From an uncultured Prevotella sp. (GTDB taxonomy: Bacteria > Bacteroidota > Bacteroidia > Bacteroidales > Bacteroidaceae): a stretch of DNA of 7,168 nt. The stretch spans positions 1 through 7,168 of the forward strand of contig CAJKDU010000070.1 of the NCBI GenBank assembly GCA_905198745.1, written 5' to 3'. The position numbers were made by a program, and so were the translations under genes. Of this stretch, positions 1 through 6,563 are shown in pieces. Within the stretch, counting starts at the first letter, position 1. The number at the start of each line of letters is the position of its first letter. Below the pieces are notes generated by a model, which did no database searches, had not been told where the DNA came from, and saw only the letters and a program-made list of their open reading frames with translations.

Positions 1-182
1 ATAAATATATTATATTAAAAGATTTAACTTTTATACCCTCCACGCATATATTTTAGACTGTCACGTCACAAAGGGCCTTTTTTAACACTTTGAGTAATTA
101 CAAAAACAAGGTTGAAGCACTTGAACCACAAGCGAATAACCTCTTTTTCCCTATAACCATAAAACAACCCTAAAAAGTGTGA

Positions 183-201
183 CACCCTTGGAAGCAGGGT
201 G
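183..201. repeat. Small inverted repeat (hairpin)
   Basis: CACCCT at 183-188 and AGGGTG at 196-201 form a perfect 6-bp stem with a 7-nt loop. Outward pairing continues only with mismatches. No T-run follows on either strand, so it does not look like a terminator. Its function is unknown. Confidence 0.4.
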
Positions 202-334
202 ACTCCCCTCCAAAACTGTTGCCGAAAAAGGGAGAAAAGTGGAATAGAACGGTGAAAATCGCGTTAATTTCATGTTAAATGGTCACGATTGCACACAAAA
301 AGTTGGGTAATTTACCCCCGAAAAAAGTATCGTT

Positions 335-373
335 TTCCGGCATAACTTTCACCTTCCGGCGAATAACTTCATC
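335..373. repeat. Degenerate tandem repeat, two units of about 19-20 bp
   Basis: Unit one (335-353) and unit two (354-373) both begin TTCCGGC, continue into ATAACTT and end in a short C-containing tail (CACC or CATC). The second unit has one extra base after TTCCGGC. With only two imperfect copies this may be chance or a decayed repeat. Confidence 0.35.
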
Positions 374-809
374 TTTTTCCTGTTTCTATTGCGACCTGCC
401 GAAAACCGTTACTAACAAATGTTAAACATCTGTTTTCGACTCCACTGAAGCAGCGTTATTTCGCTTTTCCCAAAGCAAGCCAGGCTCTTCCGGAACGGGG
501 AGTGATGATTGTGGTTCAGCGTTTAGAAGCGGGCAGGAAGCCACCTCTACCCTGCCTTGGGCAAAGTGAGGCGACTCCCTGGGTAAACAAGCGGTCATAC
601 GTACGCCCTGCAAAGGCAAAAGCAGAGTCAGCCGGCTGTGTTTCAGACCACTTTTATCCTTGCTGGGCGTGACAATGCTTGCCTACAAACTTTGGGTGCC
701 GTTATGCTTTTCCCCAGACTATGGTAAAGTTTGGTCCTTCAGCCCGCAAGCCGTGCGACACTCATACTACGGATATACAGTGTCACTCCAAATTCCCGAA
801 AGACCATGC

Positions 810-1550
810 TTATCTCAGCCAGCCGCAACGCTTGCCCCAGTCTGCAATCACGTCGTAGCGCCACTTCGCCACGGTTTCGGCCCCCTGGCAATTATCCTTC
901 TTGGAATAAAGTTCGGGAGCAAGCCTGTCACCCCACCAGGGGGTGCCCAGCTTGTAGTCCGTGGCATGAGGCTTGCCGGGGAACACGTTTTCCACAAAGA
1001 ACTCCCCACTCTGACGGGGAAAGCCTTTGATGTCTGCCTCGATGGTGTAGTGAGCCACTCCACACTTGTAGGTGGCATAGCGACACATGTACTGCCCCTT
1101 GCCGATATAGTACACAGGCCACTTCTGCTTGTCTACCGTCAGGAAGCCCACCTCATTGTCTGCCCCCGATGCCCATTTCGCCTTCACGGGCTTGTATTGC
1201 CCCTTCTTGAGCTTCGGACCCGTGAAATGCCATTCCACAATGCCGTCGCGCGCTATGGTGTCGGAGGCTGTCGTGGCCCGGGTAAGCACTACACGCGAAC
1301 TGCGGGCAATCTTTTCATATTGTCCGCCCCACGACTCCCGTTCCGGACGGGCAGGATCTCCGTCCATCATATACAGCAACGCAGGCGTGTCGCCCAGTTT
1401 TGGCATGCCCTGCCGATAGCGGTAGAAGTCGGCACCCAAACGTGCAGACAGGATGCGGTAAGGGTACATGTCCCACAAAGCCAAGAACCCTGTATGACAT
1501 TCAGCAACCATCATGGCCATCTCTACGCAAACCTTGCGTAGATTTAACAT
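810..1550 (-). pseudogene. 5'-truncated nucleoside-hydrolase-like (DUF1593/Sde182-type) protein, C-terminal part
   Basis: The frame encodes 246 residues. Residues 52-79 contain LGDTPALLYMMDGDP followed by SWGGQY. This resembles the end of the nucleoside-hydrolase-like domain of DUF1593 (Sde182-type) proteins, where an acidic GD(S/T)P(A/S)F(L/M) segment precedes a WGG motif. Residues about 100-246 look like a beta-rich C-terminal domain ending in a Trp-rich segment (TPWWGDR at 203-209, final DWGKRCGWLR). Family members normally have a further N-terminal domain of a few hundred residues with the hydrolase-like fold. That domain is absent: the sequence upstream of 1550 is non-coding, with a terminator and inverted repeats. 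There is no signal peptide. A perfect 9-bp inverted repeat lies over codons 3-10, so the first ~20 residues may not be native. I infer a gene remnant. The family call rests on recalled motifs and is moderate; an expressed short protein cannot be excluded. Confidence 0.55.
1522..1542. repeat. Perfect 9-bp inverted repeat at the broken gene end
   Basis: TCTACGCAA (1522-1530) and TTGCGTAGA (1534-1542) are exact reverse complements separated by ACC. The repeat lies within the first codons of the truncated frame at 810-1550. It lacks a following T-run on either strand. It could be a rearrangement scar, a recombination or protein-binding site, or an RNA hairpin at the start of the message. Confidence 0.55.
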
Positions 1551-1566
1551 ATTTTCTCACCTTAGG

Positions 1567-1611
1567 ATAGAACATTAGATTGCTTGGGTAGACAACCTAA
1601 TGTCATTCTAT
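1567..1611. repeat. Imperfect long inverted repeat, 16-bp arms
   Basis: The left arm ATAGAA-CATTAGATTG (1567-1582) pairs with the right arm CAACCTAATG-TCA-TTCTAT (1593-1611). There is one mismatch in the inner 10 bp, a 3-nt bulge (TCA), and a perfect outer 6 bp. The loop is 10 nt. There is no adjacent T-run. It sits between the terminator at 1683-1712 and the truncated gene. It might be a remnant of a miniature transposable element or a structured leader; the sequence does not decide. Confidence 0.5.
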
Positions 1612-1682
1612 TCATCGTCTTTACAGTTAAAACAGAACGCCATTTCGCATGGATAGCCTGATGCTCATGACGAGCGTACACA

Positions 1683-1712
1683 AAAAAGACCGGCTTCACA
1701 GCCAGTCTTTTT
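1683..1712 (-). terminator. Intrinsic terminator, probably bidirectional
   Basis: AAAAAGAC (1683-1690) pairs with GTCTTTTT (1705-1712). After one C/A mismatch, GGCT (1692-1695) pairs with AGCC (1700-1703) around a TCAC loop. Read on the minus strand, the hairpin ends in an uninterrupted run of six T (1687-1682). Read on the plus strand it ends in five T. It could end the minus-strand peptidase-antiporter-esterase operon, whose last stop is at 1865, or the short transcript that would start from the promoter candidate at 1774-1804. Confidence 0.8.
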
Positions 1713-1767
1713 CCAAACTACAAAAACATTATGATTTTATTGCCATTAATATTCTTTATCTTTATTT
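1683..1767 (-). ncRNA. Candidate small RNA of about 85 nt between a promoter and a terminator
   Basis: A Bacteroidota-type promoter candidate (minus; -7 box TATCTTTG at 1781-1774) would start transcription near 1767. A strong intrinsic terminator ends at 1683. The roughly 85 nt between hold no open frame beyond tiny ones (a five-codon frame beginning ATGGCAATA and a three-codon one), so the product, if made, would be non-coding. The segment is AT-rich apart from the terminator stem. Alternatives are the 3' untranslated region of the esterase operon, or an attenuated leader left from a gene that once stood where the truncated frame now begins. The start is estimated from the usual -7 distance. 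I do not recognise it as a known RNA family. Confidence 0.4.
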
Positions 1768-1773
1768 CGGTTG

Positions 1774-1804
1774 CAAAGATACGGCGAAATCACGGGGTGC
1801 GCAA
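1774..1804 (-). promoter_or_regulatory. Bacteroidota-type promoter candidate facing the 1683-1712 terminator
   Basis: On the minus strand TATCTTTG (1781-1774) exactly matches the TAnnTTTG -7 element recognised by the primary sigma factor of Bacteroidota. TTG (1804-1802) lies 20 nt upstream as a partial -33 element. No gene start follows closely; the next feature downstream is the terminator. Confidence 0.5.
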
Positions 1805-1864
1805 TACCTAAAAATAAGGAAAATAAGGAAATACCACTTTTGCGTGAGCCGGAATGACTGCTGT

Positions 1865-2623
1865 TTACTTAGCTTGCTGCTGACGCAGATTGAGTATTGT
1901 CCACAGATAACCATTGGCCATACGTATCCCCTCATTGACAAAATGACCTCCTTCGTTCCACTCCAAGACGGTGCGGTTTTCGCCCAGTTCCTCTGTCAGG
2001 AGTTCGTGTTCACGGCGCACGCAGTCGCCCACCTTTGCCATGCGCTGGTTGCGGCAATGCTCTTCGCTAAGTCCCAGACTCAGATAGGCGCTTTGCACAT
2101 GAATGGGATGGGCCTTGGCATAGGTGTCCCAATCACGAATCCACAACGACGGCGAACCCGCCACGACACCTTGGAACAGACTGCACCGGCGCGTTGCCCA
2201 AAGGGAAAAGAGTCCACCCAAAGAGTAGCCACCCAGTATCACCGGACAGACATGGTCTGAACACAAACGTCCAAATGGAACCCGGTCGTTACTTGACCCT
2301 GACCATCTATCCTTTTGGGAGTCCAGCCAAGCAAGGGTGTCGGCAGCATGCCGACCCACTTCCTCGTCACACGAAACGGCAGAATCGGGCCAAGGCATCA
2401 GGTCCCGAGCCCATTGGTTCGCCTCAACACATGAGAGAGTTACTTTGATGTTGTGTTTAGTACAATCCTTAAAAAGCTGATTCTCCATGTCATACAGTGC
2501 GTTATTAGTTTTTTCATGACGAGCTGTAATATGGACAATACTGACCGCAAAACATCCTTCTTCATTTGAACCGCCTCCGGCCACCATTCCGAATTGCAGT
2601 ACGTTGTCTGAATCTATACTCAT
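1865..2623 (-). CDS. Alpha/beta-hydrolase putative esterase (PF00756-like)
   Basis: Starting from the ATG at 2623 this is a 252-residue protein without signal peptide or membrane segment, so probably cytosolic. A TTG at 2656 would add 11 residues, but the ATG after an A-rich leader is the likelier start. Counting from the ATG, GGYSLGG (residues 131-137) is the nucleophile elbow of alpha/beta hydrolases with catalytic Ser134. The segment SLGLSEEH (182-189) resembles the acid-bearing strand of putative esterases, with Glu187 or Glu188 as a candidate. EWNEGGHF (221-228) supplies the probable catalytic His227. The arrangement and length fit small predicted serine esterases of the Fes/IroE-like type; the substrate cannot be told. 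It lies 51 bp after the antiporter on the same strand and is probably the last gene of that operon. I see no siderophore genes nearby, so an enterobactin-esterase role is not supported. Confidence 0.85.
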   Translation of the reverse strand: MSIDSDNVLQFGMVAGGGSNEEGCFAVSIVHITARHEKTNNALYDMENQLFKDCTKHNIKVTLSCVEANQWARDLMPWPDSAVSCDEEVGRHAADTLAWLDSQKDRWSGSSNDRVPFGRLCSDHVCPVILGGYSLGGLFSLWATRRCSLFQGVVAGSPSLWIRDWDTYAKAHPIHVQSAYLSLGLSEEHCRNQRMAKVGDCVRREHELLTEELGENRTVLEWNEGGHFVNEGIRMANGYLWTILNLRQQQAK

Positions 2624-2674
2624 TATTATGTTGTTTGTTTTATTTTGCGGCAGCAAGGGTTGCCTGCAAATGGG

Positions 2675-4129
2675 TTAATCATTATTCTGTTGCGCCATCT
2701 CCGGCTCGGTCACGAAACCGAGTATCGCCACCAGGCAACTCATCAGCGGACTGATGATGTTGAAGAAGCAGAAAGGCAGATAGACCAGCGTGGGAATGCC
2801 CAGCACGGTGCTCTGCGTCATGCCACACGCCGTCCATGGCACCAGCACGGACGTGACTGTGGCGGAGTCTTCGGTGCTGCGGCTGAGTAGTTCCGGACGA
2901 TAGCCGCGGGCGGCATACTCCTCGCGATAGATAGAGGCGTTCATGATGATGGACAGGAACTGGTCGCCCATGACCAGGTTCAGAAGTACACCCGACGTGA
3001 CCGTGGAGCACACCAGCGATACCGTGCTGTGGATGCTACGCAGCAATATGCGGGTGATGGCGTGGAGCATGCCCGAAGCCACCATGCACGAACCGAAACA
3101 CATGGCACAGAGTATGAGCCAGATGGTGTTGAGCATGCCGGCCATGCCGCGCGTGGCCACCAAATCGTTGATGTCAGCCACACCCGTATCGACATGGGTA
3201 GAGGTGTAGCACGTGGTCATCACGCCCTCAAAAAGGCTGCGTGCCGACACGACGTGCTCGCCGGCTATGGACACCAGCAAGTCGGACTGAAGCACCAGGG
3301 CGCACACGCATGCCGACAGGGAAGAGAGCAGCAACGTGATGAGCGAGGGTGTCTTGCGCCAGATGAGCCACCCCGTGAAGGCAGGCACCAAAAGCGTGAA
3401 GAGCGTAATGTGGAAGCCGTTGGAGAGACCGGTGAGATACTGCGAGATTTCTACCGGACGACCATCATAGAACAGCCCTATCACCAGATAGAGGGCCAGC
3501 GAGATGAGCATGCTCGGCACGGTGGTATAGAGCATGAAGCGGATGTGGACAAAGAGGTCGGCTCCGGCTATCGACGAGGCGAGCACCGTGGTGTCGCTCA
3601 TGGGCGAGAGCTTGTCGCCGAAATAGGCGCCCGAGATGATGGCTCCGGCTGTGTAGGGCGACGGTATGCCCAATGCATCACCAATGCCCATGAGGGCAAT
3701 GCCGATGGTGGCAATGGTGGTCCAGGAGGTGCCGGTCATCACGCTTATGACCGACGAGATGATGCAGGCACAGGGCAGCAGGAATGTGGGCGACATGATC
3801 TGCACGCCATAATAGATAAGCGTGGGCACCACCCCACTGATCATCCAAGTGGCCGACATCATGCCGATGAGCAACAGGATGAGAATGGACACGCCGGCAT
3901 CGCCTACGGTCTGCTTGATTTTCTCTTCAAAGATACTCCATGGCTGGCGGTAGATAGCCATGCTCAGTGCCACGCATACCGCAGTGGCTATCATCAGCGC
4001 CACCTGCGAGGCTCCGCCGAGAGCATCGTCGGGAAAGAGGTTGACGACAAGCACGATAAGGGCTATGAGCACCGCCAAGGGTATGACGGAAACGAGAGGA
4101 TGAGGATGGGGTGTTGCTGTTGTATTCAC
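2675..4129 (-). CDS. nhaC: NhaC-family Na+/H+ antiporter
   Basis: This is an inner-membrane protein of 484 residues that should exchange Na+ for H+ and so serve pH and sodium homeostasis. The family is recognised from GAYFGDKLSPMSDTT at residues 167-181, the hallmark of NhaC-type antiporters, and from MGDQFLS at 387-393 and the late PWTACG...GIPTLVYLPFCFFNIISP region (431-461). Hydrophobic stretches near residues 12-32, 41-60, 79-105, 114-150, 196-220, 240-256, 262-280, 331-355, 364-390 and 445-472 fit a protein of about 10-12 membrane segments of normal family length. The frame is open further upstream, but those codons overlap the end of the peptidase and read as unrelated sequence. I chose the GTG at 4129, which places VNTTATPHPHP directly before the first membrane segment and leaves a 29-bp gap to the peptidase stop. 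The next gene follows after 51 bp, suggesting co-transcription. Confidence 0.92.
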   Translation of the reverse strand: MNTTATPHPHPLVSVIPLAVLIALIVLVVNLFPDDALGGASQVALMIATAVCVALSMAIYRQPWSIFEEKIKQTVGDAGVSILILLLIGMMSATWMISGVVPTLIYYGVQIMSPTFLLPCACIISSVISVMTGTSWTTIATIGIALMGIGDALGIPSPYTAGAIISGAYFGDKLSPMSDTTVLASSIAGADLFVHIRFMLYTTVPSMLISLALYLVIGLFYDGRPVEISQYLTGLSNGFHITLFTLLVPAFTGWLIWRKTPSLITLLLSSLSACVCALVLQSDLLVSIAGEHVVSARSLFEGVMTTCYTSTHVDTGVADINDLVATRGMAGMLNTIWLILCAMCFGSCMVASGMLHAITRILLRSIHSTVSLVCSTVTSGVLLNLVMGDQFLSIIMNASIYREEYAARGYRPELLSRSTEDSATVTSVLVPWTACGMTQSTVLGIPTLVYLPFCFFNIISPLMSCLVAILGFVTEPEMAQQNND

Positions 4130-4158
4130 GTTGTATGTTTGTTGTTTGCATTCAGTTG

Positions 4159-6363
4159 TTATATTCTCACCAGTCGACTGCCCGACAAGCCTTTGGCGGC
4201 AGTCACCACCTGGACAAGATACACGCCTCTGGACGACAGTTGAAGAGTGACGCCCTGGACTTCGGCAGCCGTGCAACTACGCTCAGCCACCAGTCGGCCA
4301 CCCGGACTGTAGATGCGCACGGTGAAACCTGAAGGACAGGAGCCTGGGAGGCTTACCCTCACCCTACCCTCGCCTGAAGGAACAACCGACACCCGGGACG
4401 GAGCCTGAACAGAGGCACCGTCTATGACCGACAAACCGAGCACGTCGACAAGTCCGGCATAGGCGTCTATCTCGCCATAGCCCCAACGAGTGTCGGGCAC
4501 CGGGACTGACAGGTCGAGCCGACGGGCCGTGCGACTGAAGATCTGTTTCACATCGTCGGGCGATAGCCGTGGGTTGGCCTCCAGCCATTGGGCAATGATG
4601 CCAGCCACAACGGGCGTGGCCATGGAAGTGCCCATCTCTGTGCGCCATGAATAGGTGCGGCCATGGAAAGGTGTGCGACGGATGGTGAAGGTTTGGTCGT
4701 CGGGATGAGCCTCGTCATAATAGCTGTTGGCAGACGAAAGCACGTTGGTGCCCGGAGCCACCACATCGGGCTTCACACAGCCATCGGCCATAGGCCCCAC
4801 TGAAGAGAACCCGGCAAGACAGCCACCCTCACCGAAAGTGTTGTTTCTGTGCCACTTGCCGTCCAACCCAACAAAACCGCCACGCCACGCTGTAGCGCCC
4901 ACACACACAACCGAGGGAAATCCGCCGGGCAGGTCGACGCAATGGCTCGACTCGCCCGACACGGCTGCCGGATTAAAGGGAGAAGACTTGAACTGGCCTG
5001 ACCAAGCAAAAAGCTCGGCACTGAAGCCGGCATCTACCAAATCAATCTGAAACTTGGGGAAGTCGGCACCGGAAGCGGGCAACTGCAAGAAATAGGTATA
5101 GCCTGTTTCGCCCTCTGCATACGCGTCAGCTCCAGCATAGACCTGGAGAACATAGGACTGGCCGGCAATATGGAGGGTATCCGTGAAAAGAGAGTCTTGC
5201 AGTTGGCACAGGCGGGAAGCGGAAACAGTCAGCGTGTCGCGCTCTGCAGCACTGCGCCACACCACGGTGCGGAGTTGCGGAGCACCTGCCGTGCGCACAT
5301 AAAAGGCGCAGGAGGTGCCGTTGTCGGAATCAAGGAAGGTGGTGATGGTGGGGTCTTCGGCTTTCTTATATAAATAGGTGGGCAGATGACCCGTATTGCC
5401 CGCCGCAGCCACCAGGATGCGGCCAGGCCCCGTGAGCTGGGCTATTACCTCGCCGTACAGTCTGCATTCATCGTCGAACTGTTCGGGCATGCCCTCGCTG
5501 AACGACAGCACACAGGGCTTGCCCTCGGAGGCGGCATAGTCGAACACATATTTAAACGCCAAGGCATCAGTGGCGGTGGTGTAGCGTGTCTGCATTTCCT
5601 CAGGAATAAGGCTTTCGTCGCCACTCACCGCATTGCTCACCAGACACAGGTCGGCCTCGGGAGCCATGCCCACGTAGGGAGTGGAGGCACCACTGCCGCC
5701 ACAAGTACCCAACGTGTGGGTGCCGTGAAAATAGAGATGAGAATCGGCAGAGCGTGCATGGGAAAGGATGGAAGCGGAATCGGCAAAAGCGGTGCCCACG
5801 TATGCCGATGTGCCACCCTCGGCCTCAGACGGTCCATAGGCAAGCTGGTCCCAAAAGCGTTTCACCCGATAACGGGTCTGACCGGAAGAATAGAAGTTGG
5901 GATGGGTCACGTCAAACCCTACATCCACTACCCCGAGCACTACACCGCGTCCGGCATACGGCCGAGGCAGCCCACTGCCCAGGCGCACATCGACAGACCG
6001 GGTGATAACCGCAGAGGTGTCGTTGCACAGCATGTGGCCCGGTTCGGCCTCAATGCGCTTCACGTCTGCGCAACATGACAAGCGGGACAGACGCGACAGG
6101 GGAATGTCGGCTATGTAGACATCGCCCCAAGAGGCAAGCACACGACATCCTTCGCCGGTCAACACCCCGCGTCCGTCTCCTTCCACACGAACAAAGGCAC
6201 ACAGGCTTTGGTCCGTGACACCACGGGTGGGTTTCCGGACTGTTTGTGCCAAAGCCAAGCGCTTCACCATGGGCGACATGATGCGGTAGCAGGCTGTCTG
6301 GGCATCACCCGACAGACGGGTGCCCACAAGCAGGATGAGGAGCAACAGGATTCTTTTCTTCAT
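4159..6363 (-). CDS. Secreted subtilisin-like serine peptidase (S8) with C-terminal T9SS-type sorting domain
   Basis: The 734-residue protein starts with a basic MKKR and a hydrophobic core (residues 5-13), giving a signal peptide probably cut near residue 20-22. The S8 triad is complete: Asp147 (GVVDVGFD), His213 (HGTH) and Ser580 (GTSMATP), with oxyanion Asn323 (AAAGN). Residues 324-480 hold a beta-rich insertion inside the catalytic domain, as in several large Bacteroidota subtilases. Residues about 655-734 resemble a type A T9SS sorting domain: IYSPGGRLV (684-692), then SSRGVYLVQV (710-719) and a basic end at SRLVRI. T9SS cargo crosses the outer membrane and is released or surface-anchored. 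About 18 cysteines are spread over the chain, many for a secreted protein, so disulphides are possible. The first Cys (25) has no good lipobox. Substrates are unknown. It is the first gene of the minus-strand operon; a promoter candidate lies at 6436-6467. Confidence 0.9.
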   Translation of the reverse strand: MKKRILLLLILLVGTRLSGDAQTACYRIMSPMVKRLALAQTVRKPTRGVTDQSLCAFVRVEGDGRGVLTGEGCRVLASWGDVYIADIPLSRLSRLSCCADVKRIEAEPGHMLCNDTSAVITRSVDVRLGSGLPRPYAGRGVVLGVVDVGFDVTHPNFYSSGQTRYRVKRFWDQLAYGPSEAEGGTSAYVGTAFADSASILSHARSADSHLYFHGTHTLGTCGGSGASTPYVGMAPEADLCLVSNAVSGDESLIPEEMQTRYTTATDALAFKYVFDYAASEGKPCVLSFSEGMPEQFDDECRLYGEVIAQLTGPGRILVAAAGNTGHLPTYLYKKAEDPTITTFLDSDNGTSCAFYVRTAGAPQLRTVVWRSAAERDTLTVSASRLCQLQDSLFTDTLHIAGQSYVLQVYAGADAYAEGETGYTYFLQLPASGADFPKFQIDLVDAGFSAELFAWSGQFKSSPFNPAAVSGESSHCVDLPGGFPSVVCVGATAWRGGFVGLDGKWHRNNTFGEGGCLAGFSSVGPMADGCVKPDVVAPGTNVLSSANSYYDEAHPDDQTFTIRRTPFHGRTYSWRTEMGTSMATPVVAGIIAQWLEANPRLSPDDVKQIFSRTARRLDLSVPVPDTRWGYGEIDAYAGLVDVLGLSVIDGASVQAPSRVSVVPSGEGRVRVSLPGSCPSGFTVRIYSPGGRLVAERSCTAAEVQGVTLQLSSRGVYLVQVVTAAKGLSGSRLVRI

Positions 6364-6435
6364 GAAGCAGTCTTTGGTCTTTACCTTTTAAATGACATGC
6401 ACAGCCCGCAGACACGGGTGACAACTATTGAATCG

Positions 6436-6467
6436 CAAAGTTACTTTTTCTTCACCACATCTTCAAG
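6436..6467 (-). promoter_or_regulatory. Promoter candidate for the peptidase operon
   Basis: On the minus strand TAACTTTG (6443-6436) matches the Bacteroidota -7 consensus TAnnTTTG. The -33 position has only CTTG (6467-6464) at a 20-nt spacing, a weak match. Transcription would start near 6429, leaving a leader of about 65 nt before the ATG at 6363. Confidence 0.5.
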
Positions 6468-6504
6468 CAAAAGCGACGAAAAGAACAAAAAGGAAGCGTT
6501 TTCC

Positions 6505-6535
6505 TTTGGAATCTCTGCAATTTAACGTAACTTTG
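6505..6535 (+). promoter_or_regulatory. Promoter for the SlyD-like isomerase
   Basis: TTTG (6505-6508), a 19-nt spacer and TAACTTTG (6528-6535) form a full match to the Bacteroidota -33/-7 promoter. Transcription would start near 6542, only about 20 nt before the ATG at 6564. It is back to back with the peptidase promoter; the two -7 boxes are about 85 bp apart. Confidence 0.7.
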
Positions 6536-6563
6536 TACCCAAACAAACATCGTAACATCAAGA

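Larger units (their letters stand above)
1..809. other. Long intergenic stretch without a supported gene
   Basis: No open frame here has protein-like composition or a recognisable domain. The only moderately long one that lies wholly inside (minus, 422-619) reads as a low-complexity chance frame. The first 60 bases are very AT-rich. The rest holds small repeats: a hairpin at 183-201 (CACCCT/AGGGTG, 7-nt loop), a 13-nt palindrome at 305-317 (GGGTAA-T-TTACCC), and two degenerate copies of a TTCCGGC...ATAACTT motif at 335-353 and 354-373. GCGAATAAC followed by a pyrimidine tract ending in TTTTTCC occurs at 132-150 and again at 359-380. I see no promoter matching the Bacteroidota pattern and no clear terminator. 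It lies 3' of the truncated gene at 810-1550 and may be decayed sequence. Confidence 0.6.

Noticed and set aside
422..619. Minus-strand open frame of 65 residues
   Set aside because: No domain, signal or start context. Composition looks like translated non-coding sequence.
660..1541. Long plus-strand open frame (293 residues)
   Set aside because: It lies antisense to the 810-1550 frame, which has recognisable motifs. The plus-strand protein is rich in Cys, His, Arg and Pro, shows no domain, and its start has no promoter.
1649..2260. Plus-strand open frame of 203 residues
   Set aside because: It runs through the terminator hairpin and promoter region and then antisense to the esterase, whose catalytic motifs are clear.
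3029..4243. Plus-strand open frame of 404 residues
   Set aside because: It is antisense to the NhaC gene. The strongly charged His/Arg/Glu-rich product is typical of the complement of a membrane-protein gene.
4130..4276. N-terminal extension of the NhaC frame to 533 residues
   Set aside because: The extra 49 residues overlap the end of the peptidase, are Arg/Cys-rich and unlike NhaC N-termini. The GTG at 4129 gives a normal-length protein.
5386..6078. Plus-strand open frame of 230 residues
   Set aside because: It is antisense to the subtilase, covering its His and Asp active-site segments. No recognisable domain.
6289..6363. Peptidase as a lipoprotein anchored at Cys25
   Set aside because: The residues before Cys25 (AQTA) do not form a lipobox and the hydrophobic core ends well before it. 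A type I signal peptide fits better.
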